Positions 1 through 8,531 of a DNA stretch of 64,000 nt are shown one piece after another. Every line of letters begins with the position of its first letter. Positions within the stretch are counted from its first letter, which is position 1. The notes beneath the pieces were generated by a model. It was not told where the DNA came from and ran no database searches. It saw nothing but the letters and a program-made list of their open reading frames with translations. The position numbers were made by a program, and so were the translations under genes. The DNA comes from Bradyrhizobium sp. BRP22. GTDB lineage: Bacteria > Pseudomonadota > Alphaproteobacteria > Rhizobiales > Xanthobacteraceae. The stretch is taken from assembly GCF_020194175.1 (NCBI RefSeq), contig NZ_JADYVX010000008.1:124001-188000 (forward strand), in the 5' to 3' direction.

Positions 1-850
1 AGGCCATGGCCTCGAACATCCGGATCGTCGGAATGCCCGGCAGCGACTGGGCGTAGGGGCCGCGCGGCACATGCACGGTGGCACGCGCGGTAGCAAAGGC
101 CGCGGCCGCGCGATGCGCCGGAAGCCAGCCGCGGTATTCAATGCCGGCCTGCTCAATCGCGCGGAGCGCGGCTTCCGAATAGCGGACGCCGTAGATCCGC
201 GCCTGGGCATTCAATTCCGACACCGGTCGAACCAGAAACTCGTCGAGTTCGGCAGCGCGCTCGCCATCGCCCCAATTGCCGATCCAGACCACGTCGTGGG
301 TTCGCGCGATATGCGGCAGCGGGCGATATAGCTTTGTATCAGCCGCCTCATGCCAGGTGAATGCACGGTCGGCCCATCCGAGCCGCCGATAGATCTGACG
401 AAGCGCTTCGCCGAAGGCGAGTACGCCGTCGAATCCATCGAGGTCGAACCCCGCAAGCTTATCGGGGGCGGTGACGGCGCGATGATGGGTATCGTGAAAC
501 AAGAGCGTGAAGGGCGCGCCGAGGGTGCGGCGACGGCCGATCGCTTCAATCAGCTCCGGCGGATTCCATTCATGGACGATCACAAGCGCAGCGCCATCCA
601 GTGCCTCGTCCAGTTCGAGCGAGCTGTCATACTGGCGAATATCGATGCCGGGAAAAAGGGTCGGTACCTCGTGAAGGGTATTCGAACCGCGGTCACGAAT
701 TGCATTCGTCCGGCTCCAGCCATCAATGGGTTCGTAGACCAGAACCTCGTGGCCGAGCGCGCCAAGCTCGCGTGCGATGCCGCGGAGAAAATGCGCGTTG
801 CCGTTGTTCCAGCAGGACGTAAACGCATGGTAGAAGAGGATGCATCTCAT
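1..850 (-). CDS. CgeB-type glycosyltransferase, cut by left window edge
   Basis: The first 283 codons of a glycosyltransferase are present; the C-terminus lies outside the window. Reading leftwards from ATG at 850, the protein starts MRCILFYHAFTSCWNNGNAH, continues with LGALGHEVLVYEP and later shows LLFHDTHHRAV and a PRGPYAQSLPGIPTIRMFEA segment. The NNGNAH...RELGALGHEV opening and the late G.P..R.FEA segment are typical of CgeB-like enzymes with a GT4-like C-terminal domain, which transfer a sugar from a nucleotide donor in the cytoplasm. The ATG overlaps the TGA of the upstream GT4 gene by 4 bases, so the two are translationally coupled. It is the last visible gene of the leftward twelve-gene cluster. 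Donor and acceptor cannot be told. Confidence 0.8.
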   Translation of the reverse strand, partial: MRCILFYHAFTSCWNNGNAHFLRGIARELGALGHEVLVYEPIDGWSRTNAIRDRGSNTLHEVPTLFPGIDIRQYDSSLELDEALDGAALVIVHEWNPPELIEAIGRRRTLGAPFTLLFHDTHHRAVTAPDKLAGFDLDGFDGVLAFGEALRQIYRRLGWADRAFTWHEAADTKLYRPLPHIARTHDVVWIGNWGDGERAAELDEFLVRPVSELNAQARIYGVRYSEAALRAIEQAGIEYRGWLPAHRAAAAFATARATVHVPRGPYAQSLPGIPTIRMFEAMA

Positions 851-1959
851 GCGTGCATCTCCATCGCATGCGTTGGAGCAGGACGCTGCGCGTTGGCCAC
901 CAGGTTCATGTAGAGTTGCAGATAGGCGCTTGCCGTTCGTCCCAGCGAGTAGCGCTGCGAGCGCGTCCGGGCGGCTCGTTGCAATTGCGCGCGCTCGTCG
1001 TCATGGGTGCATAACGCATTGAGGGCGCGACGCAGACCTTTCGTATCCGTCGGATCGACGAACACGGCGGCGCCATTCCATAGTTCCCGGAACGTCGGAA
1101 TGTCGGATAGGAGCAACGCACACCCTGCGGAGGCGGCCTCCAGGACCGAAAGACCGAAGGGCTCGTAAAATGCGGGACTTGCGAAGATCGCCGCGCGTTG
1201 CATGCGCGCGCGCAACTCGTCGTAGGGAAGATGTCCTAACCAGGAGACTTCGGCTCGGGCGGCATCATTGTCGGGGCCCGCTATGGATATCGGCCAGTGC
1301 ACGCCTTTCGCGGCCGCGGTCAACGCTGCGATGTTCTTAGCGCGATCCCACACCCGGCCGGCCGCAAGGATGAAGTCCTCCTTCCTATCTGTTTGCGAGG
1401 CAGGCGCGATGCCGTTCCGGATCACCAGGCCCGGCGCTCTAGGGCTGTACAGATCGCATATGACATCGTAGAACGCGCAGCTCGGGCTGATCCACGCCTG
1501 CGCCTTGCTCAGGCCCGCGGCGACGGCTGCGGTGTACCCTCGCCATGCCGGTTCCTCGAGCCACGCGGTATCGTGGCAGGCGAGGCCCCATGAATTTACG
1601 CAGGAGTGCGCGACCACGAGCACAGGTGCATTCCAATCGAATACGGCTTCGCGGAAGCTGTTGAGGTGAATGACGTCAGGTTCGATGTCTTCTTCCAGTT
1701 GGGTCAGGACGCGCTGGGCGACAGGCCGGTCGGCTCCTTCCGGATCCTGCCATTCGAGCGCGAGGTCGGTCTCGATCAGGTGCACGCGATCGTCTTGCAG
1801 CATCGCACGCTGATCCATACGTGCGCGCGGTCCCGTCGTCACGAGATGAACCTCGGCACCCGAAGCGGCGAGCGCCGTCGCAAGCGCGGAGGCATAAGTC
1901 CACACACCACCGACGGTATCCGACGTCATCAGAATCGTGAGATTCGCGGATCGGCTCAT
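847..1959 (-). CDS. GT4-family glycosyltransferase
   Basis: A 370-residue GT-B glycosyltransferase. The N-terminal domain opens with the loop TSDTVGGVWTYASALATAL, where the acceptor sugar or lipid usually sits. The C-terminal domain carries ILAAGRVWDRAKN (around 195-207) and the EPFGLSVLEAASAG segment (around 266-279), the E-x7-E motif that binds the nucleotide-sugar donor in GT4 retaining enzymes. There is no signal peptide or membrane span, so it should work at the cytoplasmic face. The start overlaps the stop of the radical SAM gene by 4 bases (ATGA). The family assignment is firm; the sugar transferred is unknown. Confidence 0.88.
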   Translation of the reverse strand: MSRSANLTILMTSDTVGGVWTYASALATALAASGAEVHLVTTGPRARMDQRAMLQDDRVHLIETDLALEWQDPEGADRPVAQRVLTQLEEDIEPDVIHLNSFREAVFDWNAPVLVVAHSCVNSWGLACHDTAWLEEPAWRGYTAAVAAGLSKAQAWISPSCAFYDVICDLYSPRAPGLVIRNGIAPASQTDRKEDFILAAGRVWDRAKNIAALTAAAKGVHWPISIAGPDNDAARAEVSWLGHLPYDELRARMQRAAIFASPAFYEPFGLSVLEAASAGCALLLSDIPTFRELWNGAAVFVDPTDTKGLRRALNALCTHDDERAQLQRAARTRSQRYSLGRTASAYLQLYMNLVANAQRPAPTHAMEMHA

Positions 1960-3242
1960 GACGCAACCTGCAGCTCGAGCGCGGCGAGTGGAACGGGACG
2001 TTCCTCCTGCACATCGCTGAATTGGTCGAACATCGCGAGGTAGTGCTGGTGGGCTCGCTCCCAGGCAAAATCATCGGGCTCACCCCAAAGCTTCCGGTAA
2101 TCCGGTGAGCCGGGATATGGGTAGAGCGGCACCGGATCGTTGGCCCACACGCCGGCATCCTGCATCCGCCGGCGCCAGCGCTGGACCACGGGATCCTCAT
2201 CCTCCGGCATCTCGATCAGGTTGGCCTGCACGAACGGCACATGCCGGCGCGCTTCGACCAGCCGGTCGGCGAGCTGGTCGGTCGTCATCTTGCAGTTCTT
2301 TGCCAGCGCTGCTCGCCCTTCCGGCGTCAGGCTTTCGACCCCGGCCTCGATCGACACGCAGCCGGCGCGGCCGAGCAGCTCCAGCATGTCGGGACGCCAC
2401 AGATCGATCCGCGTCTGCACGCCGAATTTGAGCCCACGGGTGGACAGGCCCTGCAGCAATTCGCTGTTCGGCAGGAAGATTTCGTCGATGAAGTAGAGAT
2501 ACTCGATGCCTTGGTCCCGCAAGCCGTCGATCTCTTCCAGAATGACCGGGGCAGGGCGCCTGCGATAGGCGTTGCGGAAATTCTCCTTGGCGCAGAAAGT
2601 GCAGTTATACGGGCAGCCGCGCGAAGCCTCGACCTCGGCGCCGGGGCCGCTCGGCTCCGCCTCAAAGCGGTGATGATGATGATGATGCCGTCTGAGCATT
2701 TCCGCAGGCCAGTGCAGCGATGGTTGATCCTTGAAGTTGACCGCCTGAGGTCCGCCGTTGACATGAATTGAATTGCCGTCAGCGAAACACAAACCAGCGA
2801 AATCGCGCTCGCCATTGGCAATGCGCAGGAGCGACTGCTCGCACTCGCCCATCACGACGATATCGACGCCGAGCTTCTTCAGCGCGGTCTTCGGCGTGGT
2901 CGAGCCGTGAGGCCCGACGGCGACCAGCTTTGGTACAAGTCCCCGCAGTGAAAGTGTAAGCTCCTGCGGAACGCGCAGTTCGGGCGGCGCGCAGCGCCAG
3001 AACAGATAGGTTGGCGCTGTCGTAACGACGACGAGATCCGGCTTGAATGCGCGGAGCTCGGCTTCGATCTCGGCGAGCGAAAGGCTGAACATGTGAGCAT
3101 CGAGCAACAGCGTCGGATGCCCAGCTTGACGCAGATAGCGCTCCGAGATTCCGAGCTCCAGAGGCAGGTGCGGCGAGCGGCACCCGAAATAGATGCTGCC
3201 GTCGAAATTCCAGTTCGGATTGATCAGGGCGACGCGCGTCAT
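1956..3242 (-). CDS. B12-binding-domain radical SAM protein with internal His6
   Basis: 428 residues. The N-terminal half is a cobalamin-binding-type Rossmann domain (RVALINPNW at the start, a DAH segment near 48, GVDIVVMGECEQ near 125). The second half is a radical SAM barrel with the CX3CX2C cluster motif CPYNCTFC at C210, C214 and C217. Such proteins cleave S-adenosylmethionine at a 4Fe-4S cluster and often methylate or rearrange unactivated carbons using methylcobalamin. Just before the cluster is an uninterrupted run of six histidines (186-191, bases 2670-2687). It sits between epimerase and glycosyltransferase genes with 4-base overlaps on both sides, so its substrate is probably the sugar or cyclitol built by this cluster. 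I recall a curated family of this type in a conserved neighbourhood nicknamed rhizo-twelve; this was not checked. Confidence 0.87.
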   Translation of the reverse strand: MTRVALINPNWNFDGSIYFGCRSPHLPLELGISERYLRQAGHPTLLLDAHMFSLSLAEIEAELRAFKPDLVVVTTAPTYLFWRCAPPELRVPQELTLSLRGLVPKLVAVGPHGSTTPKTALKKLGVDIVVMGECEQSLLRIANGERDFAGLCFADGNSIHVNGGPQAVNFKDQPSLHWPAEMLRRHHHHHHRFEAEPSGPGAEVEASRGCPYNCTFCAKENFRNAYRRRPAPVILEEIDGLRDQGIEYLYFIDEIFLPNSELLQGLSTRGLKFGVQTRIDLWRPDMLELLGRAGCVSIEAGVESLTPEGRAALAKNCKMTTDQLADRLVEARRHVPFVQANLIEMPEDEDPVVQRWRRRMQDAGVWANDPVPLYPYPGSPDYRKLWGEPDDFAWERAHQHYLAMFDQFSDVQEERPVPLAALELQVAS

Positions 3243-4303
3243 GCCGAGGCTTCCCTATTTGCGGTCGATTGTCCAAACCGGCCGTCAAGCCACGCGTGCA
3301 GCGAGTGCAGCCCTTGCTGGAGGGAAACCTTCGGCGTCCAGCCGAGCGCGGTAGAGAGAGCTCGCGTATCAGTGACATACCAGGGCTGGTCACCGGGGCG
3401 CCAATCGGCGAGTGCGTATTTGACCTCGCGACCGGTCAGTTGCCTGATGTGATCGATCAGCTCGAGCAGGCTCACCGAATTGAAAGGGCCGCCGCCGAGA
3501 TTGAATACGCGACCGCGAACCAGCGCGATCCGCTCCAGCGCGGTCAGCCAGGCGTCGGCGGCGTCGGAGACGTGCAGCGCGTCGCGAACCTGAAGACCAT
3601 CGCCATAGATCGTCAGTGGGATACCGCGAATCGCGCTCAGGAGGAAATGCGCGATCCAGCCCTGGTCCTCGGTCCCGAACTGTCGCGGGCCGTAGACGCA
3701 GCTCATGCGCATGACGACAGCCTGCAGGCCGAACACGCGGGCATAGTCGCGGACATATTGATCGGCCGTTCCCTTGGAGCAACCATAGGGGCTGTAGAAG
3801 TCGAGCGGGGCATTCTCGGATATTCCGTCGGAGAGCGTTTTGCTCGCAGGCGCATAGCGGGCACCGGTTCGCATGATCTGCGTGTCGTCGATGAGCCGGC
3901 CATACACCTTGTTCGTCGACGCAAAGAGCACGGGCGCGGATTTGTTGTGAAGGCGCACGGCCTCGAGCACATTGATGGTGCCGCGGGCGTTGGTTTCGAA
4001 ATCTCCGACCGGATCCGCCACGCTGTCGGTCACGGCGACCTGAGCCGCGAGGTGAAGCACGGCACGGGCGTCCCTCACGGCGTCGATGACCGAAATCGGA
4101 TCGCGAACATCGGCGACGATGATGTTGATCCGATCGCCATGCTTCGACTTGAGCCACTGCGCATTCTCGCGGACGCCGGCGCGGGCGAGATTGTCCAGGA
4201 CGAGGACATTATCACGACGCTCGGCGAGCCGATCGGCGAGATTGCAGCCGATAAAGCCGCAGCCTCCAGTGATCAGCACAGGCCTGTTGTCTCTGTTCTT
4301 CAT
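3239..4303 (-). CDS. NAD-dependent epimerase, CDP-paratose 2-epimerase-like
   Basis: 354-residue extended short-chain dehydrogenase. The NAD-binding GGCGFIGCN loop is at 13-21, FASTNKVYG around 130 gives the catalytic Thr/Ser region, and YGCSK supplies the catalytic Tyr and Lys (YxxxK). The STNKVYG and FYSPYGCSKGTADQYV segments are those of CDP-tyvelose/paratose 2-epimerase (RfbE-like) proteins, which invert C2 of a nucleotide-bound hexose. It would convert the nucleotide sugar made for the cluster's glycosyltransferases. The start overlaps the stop of the next epimerase gene upstream by 4 bases, and its own stop overlaps the radical SAM start. The exact nucleotide sugar cannot be deduced. 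Confidence 0.85.
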   Translation of the reverse strand: MKNRDNRPVLITGGCGFIGCNLADRLAERRDNVLVLDNLARAGVRENAQWLKSKHGDRINIIVADVRDPISVIDAVRDARAVLHLAAQVAVTDSVADPVGDFETNARGTINVLEAVRLHNKSAPVLFASTNKVYGRLIDDTQIMRTGARYAPASKTLSDGISENAPLDFYSPYGCSKGTADQYVRDYARVFGLQAVVMRMSCVYGPRQFGTEDQGWIAHFLLSAIRGIPLTIYGDGLQVRDALHVSDAADAWLTALERIALVRGRVFNLGGGPFNSVSLLELIDHIRQLTGREVKYALADWRPGDQPWYVTDTRALSTALGWTPKVSLQQGLHSLHAWLDGRFGQSTANREASA

Positions 4304-5412
4304 GCGACCAATCCTCGTCGCGAGAGTTCCTCGGCGGCTTTCTCAGCCTGGTCATCGGCAATCTGGTCCGCAAGATAACCGGCCAACTCGGTGAGCCCGT
4401 CTTCAAATGCGACACGCGGCTCAAAGCCGAGCAGAGCGCGGCTCTTGGTGATATCGGCAAAGCAGTGGCGGATATCGCCGGCGCGATATTTGCCGGTGAT
4501 CTCAGGTGCAATGTCCGCGCGCCCCATGACGCGGGCAAGGTCCTTTGCCACCGAGACGATCGTGCGGCTCTGGCCGGAGCCGACATTGAATACGTCGTTG
4601 GTCCGATCGGTCTCCAGCGCCATCCGGCAGGCGCGGGCGACATCCTTGACATGAACAAAATCGCGCCGCTGCAGGCCATCTTCGAATACCAGCGGACGAC
4701 GGCCATTGAGCAGGCGTGCGGCGAAGATCGCCAGCACGCCGGTATAGGGGTTCGACAATGCCTGGCGAGGGCCGAACACGTTGAAGAAACGCAGCGCGAC
4801 CGTTGGAATGCCGTAGGCTTTGCCAATGATCAGGCACATGCGTTCCTGCGCATATTTGTTCAGCGCGTAGATTGAGCTCAAGGAAGGCTGCTTGGTTTCG
4901 GGCGTCGGCACGGGATCGAGGCTGCGGCCTGCGCCGTCGCGCAACTCCCATACACCACTTCGGAGCTGGTCAAGCGACCGCTCTTGCGGCGCCAACTCGG
5001 CATGGTCGACGCCGCGGCAAAGGCCCTCACCGTAGATGCTCATAGAGGATGCGACGACGAGACGTTCGACCGGACGCTTGGACAGAGCCTGGAGCAGGAT
5101 CGCTGTGCCGAGTTCGTTGGTCCGCACATAAGAATCGATGTCGTACATGCTCTGACCAACGCCAACCGCGGAAGCGAGATGCAGGACCATATCGGTGCCG
5201 CGCAACGCGCGCTCTACGGCAAGCGCGTCAGTCACGTCGCCCACGACAAGTTCCGCCTCGCGGTCGAGATAGGTGGGACGCTCGCGTTGCGGACCGTGAA
5301 CCTGGGGGGAGAGCTCGTCGAGCAGCCTGACCTCGTAGCCGGCGGCAAGCAACGCGTCTGCGGCATGGGAGCCGATGAAGCCGGCACCACCCGTAATCAA
5401 TACTCGTGTCAT
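4300..5412 (-). CDS. NAD-dependent epimerase/dehydratase
   Basis: 370 residues from the preferred ATG at 5412, which is preceded by AAGGAAGCGAAGGCGA. An in-frame start at 5565 would add 51 residues with no family character. The protein opens MTRVLITGGAGFIGSHAAD, has the SSIYALNKYAQERM active-site helix with YxxxK, and ends in the usual C-terminal substrate domain (FEDGLQRRDFVHVKDVARA). These are extended SDR enzymes acting on nucleotide sugars, of the UDP-glucose 4-epimerase/dehydratase group. It is separated from the upstream phosphopentomutase gene by 211 bases, the only real gap in the twelve-gene cluster, so it may have its own promoter. Confidence 0.86.
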   Translation of the reverse strand: MTRVLITGGAGFIGSHAADALLAAGYEVRLLDELSPQVHGPQRERPTYLDREAELVVGDVTDALAVERALRGTDMVLHLASAVGVGQSMYDIDSYVRTNELGTAILLQALSKRPVERLVVASSMSIYGEGLCRGVDHAELAPQERSLDQLRSGVWELRDGAGRSLDPVPTPETKQPSLSSIYALNKYAQERMCLIIGKAYGIPTVALRFFNVFGPRQALSNPYTGVLAIFAARLLNGRRPLVFEDGLQRRDFVHVKDVARACRMALETDRTNDVFNVGSGQSRTIVSVAKDLARVMGRADIAPEITGKYRAGDIRHCFADITKSRALLGFEPRVAFEDGLTELAGYLADQIADDQAEKAAEELSRRGLVA

Positions 5413-5540
5413 TCGCCTTCGCTTCCTTGCCAAACATCGGACCGGGTCTTGCGACCGGCCAGGGATGAAAGTGGATGTGCGCCCTGATGGCCGATTGACC
5501 TGCGCGCCAGTCACGTTTGGAATCAGAAGCGGTGCAACGA

Positions 5541-5552
5541 ATGTTCGTTCCT
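5541..5552 (-). promoter_or_regulatory. 12-mer shared with the ino1 promoter
   Basis: Read on the minus strand this is AGGAACGAACAT, identical to the -35 region of the stress-type promoter upstream of ino1 (12205-12216). It lies 129 bases upstream of the epimerase start in the only sizeable gap of the cluster (5413-5623), which is AT-rich towards its right end. No CGTT follows at 16-17 bases, so a complete sigma-EcfG-type promoter is not present. It may be a degenerate promoter or a binding site shared by the two transcription units. Confidence 0.35.
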
Positions 5553-5623
5553 CAAAAATGTACAAACAATGGTTTCTCTAACTTCGATCAATAACATGAG
5601 TAAAGATTGAGGGGCGGCCTTGC

Positions 5624-6832
5624 TCAGAACGGGACGCCGTGTCGAAGTGGAGCGAGCTTGAGATGCGCGGCGACCGTTGCGCCGATATCGGAAAAGCCGA
5701 CGCGCTTGCCGATTGGTGATGTTTGGGCGCTGCTCCGGAGCAGAATAGGCACCTGCTCGCGCGTGTGATCGGTGCCACTCCAGGTCGGATCGCAGCCATG
5801 ATCGGCGGTGATCACGAGCAGGTCATCGCTCTTCAGCCGCGCCATCAGTTCGGGCAGGCGGGCATCGAATGCCTCGAGCGCTGCCGCATAGCCGGCGACG
5901 TCGCGCCGGTGGCCGTAGAGGGTATCGAAATCGATGAAGTTGGCGAACAGGAGTCCGCCATCGGCGAGGCTGTTCAAGCCGTCCAGCGTGCAATTGAACA
6001 GCGCGTCGTTGCTGTCCCCGCGCCCGTTTCGTCCGGTGCCGCGATGGGCGAAGATATCGTCGATCTTGCCGATCGAGACGATATCGCGACCGTCGACTTC
6101 GCAAGCATCGAGAATGGTTGGTTCTGGGGGCGGAACCGAGAAATCTCGCCGATGCGCGGTCCGCCTGAAGCCGCCCTTCGAGGAGCCGACAAAGGGGCGG
6201 GCGATCACGCGGCCAATGTTCAAGGGATCAAGCAGCCGGCGCGCGACCGCGCACACATCATAGAGCCGTTCGAGCCCAAAGGTCTCCTCATGGGCTGCGA
6301 TCTGGAAGACGCTGTCAGCGGAGGTGTAGCAGATGGGCTCGCTGCTCCGCATATGCCGCTCGCCGAGCGAGTCGATGATCTCGGTCCCGGAGGCGTGGCG
6401 GTTTCCAATGACGCCGGGCAGGGCAGCTTCCTTGCATAGGCGTTCGATGATTTTTGACGGAAAGCAGGGTATGGTCCTCGGGAAATATCCCCAATCGAAC
6501 GGCACCGGGACGCCGGCGATTTCCCAATGACCGGAAGGCGTGTCCTTGCCCTTGGACAGTTCGCTGGCGCAGCCGAATTGCTGAGGCGAGATGTTGGCGC
6601 CATCGAGTCCGGGCGGCACGCGGCCGGTTGCAAGGCGGCAGGCTTCTCCGAGCCCGAGGTCAACCAGGTTGGGAATGCGAAGGGGTCCTTCGCGCTGGTT
6701 GCTGTCGGCCTGACCGAGCACACAGGTACGCGCGACATGGCCGACCGTCTCAGCTCCTTCGTCCCCGTAAAGGCTCGCGTCGGGAGCGGCACCGATTCCG
6801 ACGGAGTCCATCACGAGGATCAGGGCACGCAT
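5624..6832 (-). CDS. deoB: Phosphopentomutase
   Basis: 402 residues, normal length for DeoB, which interconverts (deoxy)ribose-1-phosphate and (deoxy)ribose-5-phosphate. Metal-binding aspartates of the alkaline-phosphatase superfamily fold are in [12 protein letters not shown] (D9, D18). The phosphorylated Thr is in KDTPSGHWE (T98). Further metal ligands are in [11 protein letters not shown] and [15 protein letters not shown] near the C-terminus. All active-site segments look intact. It is co-transcribed with glycosyltransferase, nucleotidyltransferase and inositol-phosphate genes rather than with nucleoside phosphorylase or deoxyribose aldolase genes. Here it may therefore supply a pentose-1-phosphate for nucleotide-sugar synthesis instead of nucleoside salvage (inference). 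Its start lies 13 bases inside the glycosidase gene. Confidence 0.88.
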   Translation of the reverse strand: MRALILVMDSVGIGAAPDASLYGDEGAETVGHVARTCVLGQADSNQREGPLRIPNLVDLGLGEACRLATGRVPPGLDGANISPQQFGCASELSKGKDTPSGHWEIAGVPVPFDWGYFPRTIPCFPSKIIERLCKEAALPGVIGNRHASGTEIIDSLGERHMRSSEPICYTSADSVFQIAAHEETFGLERLYDVCAVARRLLDPLNIGRVIARPFVGSSKGGFRRTAHRRDFSVPPPEPTILDACEVDGRDIVSIGKIDDIFAHRGTGRNGRGDSNDALFNCTLDGLNSLADGGLLFANFIDFDTLYGHRRDVAGYAAALEAFDARLPELMARLKSDDLLVITADHGCDPTWSGTDHTREQVPILLRSSAQTSPIGKRVGFSDIGATVAAHLKLAPLRHGVPF

Positions 6833-7767
6833 GTCGGTTCCCTTGTTTCGGTGGATGTCGACGAAAGCGCGAGCCCGGTCCTGCCGGCATAGCGCGCGAC
6901 CATCGCCGCACAGAAGTCGGCGAATTCATTCGCGTCAAGCGGCGGGCTGGTATGGTGCGGGGCGATACCGCGGTGTTCAGGGGTGAAGCAAAGGGTGACG
7001 GTGACGTCAAACTCCGCAAGCGCGTCCATCTGGCGGTCGAACCAATCAAGTGCGTTGGGACGGAAGCTGTCAGCCCAGGACAGGCCAGTCCGAAGGTGCC
7101 TGACGCCGAGCCGGCGCATCCAGCGCACCGCGTCGTCGAGGCGATGATCCTCGAAATGAAACCATTGGCACAGCCCCATCGCGTGCGAATACTCTGCGAA
7201 TAGCTCCAGTCCTGCCTTCGGCGTGCCGTCCTCGCGCAGCAGCCCCATGTGGAAATGCCGATAATATGAAGAGCCTTCCGCTTCCTTGTGCCGTGTTGTC
7301 GCCTCCCAGGCGGAGGGGAGATCATAGAGGCTGTACCAATGGATTCGCGGCGCGCGGCCGATCAATAGTTCCGCGGTGCGTCTGAGGCCCCAGGCTTGCA
7401 CCTCCTCGGCGCCAAACGAGGAGGCGCCGACTTCCGTCACCCACACCGGCAGCGAGACGACTGCCTTGATTTCCGCGAGCTTGTTCGGCCACTCATCGAT
7501 CTGCCACAGATTCCAGTCGAGTGGAAAACCGTGCACGGCGACTGCTTCGAAATGATCCAGCACGCCGCGCGCCTGCATGTTGCGCATGAAGGATGGATCG
7601 ATCGGCGAGATGCCGCCGAGCACCCGCGGCAGGTTCGGGTGGGCGGCGCGGATCGCCTTGCCTGCGGCGATCGCCAGTTCGGCGAACTTCGCCCAGTCCG
7701 GATCGATCAGAATATCCCAATGCGACTTGTTGTTCGGTTCGTTCCAGATCTTTGCCGCCTCGATCAT
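6820..7767 (-). CDS. Clan-A-type glycosidase, apparently circularly permuted
   Basis: 315 residues from ATG 7767, which overlaps the methyltransferase stop by one base (TGATG). Longer in-frame starts would lie inside the methyltransferase. The WNEPNN motif with the acid/base Glu (E10) is at the very N-terminus. [10 protein letters not shown] with the likely nucleophile (E112) and HWYSLYD follow. After a normal barrel C-terminus comes a segment (about 198-300) that resembles the first three strands of the same fold: [36 protein letters not shown], then [14 protein letters not shown]. In ordinary GH39/GH5-like (beta/alpha)8 enzymes these segments precede WNEP, so the order is permuted. It may cleave or transfer a pentoside or related sugar. 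No signal peptide is seen. Confidence 0.75.
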   Translation of the reverse strand: MIEAAKIWNEPNNKSHWDILIDPDWAKFAELAIAAGKAIRAAHPNLPRVLGGISPIDPSFMRNMQARGVLDHFEAVAVHGFPLDWNLWQIDEWPNKLAEIKAVVSLPVWVTEVGASSFGAEEVQAWGLRRTAELLIGRAPRIHWYSLYDLPSAWEATTRHKEAEGSSYYRHFHMGLLREDGTPKAGLELFAEYSHAMGLCQWFHFEDHRLDDAVRWMRRLGVRHLRTGLSWADSFRPNALDWFDRQMDALAEFDVTVTLCFTPEHRGIAPHHTSPPLDANEFADFCAAMVARYAGRTGLALSSTSTETREPTCVP

Positions 7768-8531
7768 CAGATCGTACCCCGCGATGGATAGGTCGCTCCC
7801 TCGGCCTGTGGTCTTGTCGCCCTCCGACAGAGATAGACCTCGTCTTCGGGATGGGCGGCAATGACGAACCCGGCGCTGCGTAACATCGCCTCGACACAGG
7901 CACGATTGGGTACCCACCAGTTGGTGGGATCGTCGGCATATTCGTTCTCAATGAAGTGCAATTTCGGATATCCCGAACGATCGAACTGGTCCGTTGTCCA
8001 GAAGTCGTAATTCTTGTCCACCGGATCCACGCGATCGTCGCCGCGCAGCATGGATTGGAATAGCAGGAGATCGCCCGCCACGTGCTCGTGGATCAGGTCT
8101 AGTGCAAGCAGCGGATGACGGAGGTGATAGAGCACGCCCATGAAGATCACGAGGTCGAACTTTTCCCGGAGCTGGCCGACGTCGTAGGCGGACAGTTTGT
8201 GAAACTCGATCTTGAGCCCGTTCACCTCGGCGGCAAATCGCGCTTGCGCCAAGTATTCCTCGTCGGTATCGAGGCCGAGCACGCGCTCGGCGCCGCGTCG
8301 CTTCATCTCCATCGCGTAGAAGCCGGCGTTGCAGCCGATATCGAGCACGGTCTTGCCCTCCAGGTTATCAGGGATGACGCCCGAGAAGCGCTGCCATTTC
8401 ACGGCGGGATAATCGCCGAGGAAATGCGATGGCGCCGTGCTGATGCCCTTGAGGTCGAGGTTATGAAACCACGGGCCGAGTGCATTCACGCGCCGGCGGA
8501 TTTCCTCCCTGGAGAGCGTGTCGCTCGTCAT
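7767..8531 (-). CDS. SAM-dependent methyltransferase (Rta_06860-like)
   Basis: 254 residues from ATG 8531, which follows GGAAGGAATAC and overlaps the stop of the nucleotidyltransferase by 4 bases; a start at 8594 would run into that gene. The class I methyltransferase fold is clear: VLDIGCNAGFYAMEM is the SAM-binding loop, GLDTDEEYLAQA the acidic ribose-binding strand, and DLVIFMGVLYHLRHP the post-II motif. The first 60 residues (PWFHNLDLKGISTAP) form the cap typical of a family I recall as the Rta_06860 methyltransferases. It probably methylates the sugar or cyclitol assembled by the cluster. Confidence 0.86.
   Translation of the reverse strand: MTSDTLSREEIRRRVNALGPWFHNLDLKGISTAPSHFLGDYPAVKWQRFSGVIPDNLEGKTVLDIGCNAGFYAMEMKRRGAERVLGLDTDEEYLAQARFAAEVNGLKIEFHKLSAYDVGQLREKFDLVIFMGVLYHLRHPLLALDLIHEHVAGDLLLFQSMLRGDDRVDPVDKNYDFWTTDQFDRSGYPKLHFIENEYADDPTNWWVPNRACVEAMLRSAGFVIAAHPEDEVYLCRRATRPQAEGATYPSRGTI

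Noticed and set aside
2670..2687. His6 run as a cloning-vector artefact
   Set aside because: It is internal, in frame, flanked by sequence of a normal B12/radical SAM protein, and no linker or vector sequence is present.
5413..5565. N-terminal extension of 51 codons for the epimerase at 4300-5412
   Set aside because: The extension has no similarity to SDR N-termini, and the ATG at 5412 has a good ribosome site directly before the cofactor-binding strand.
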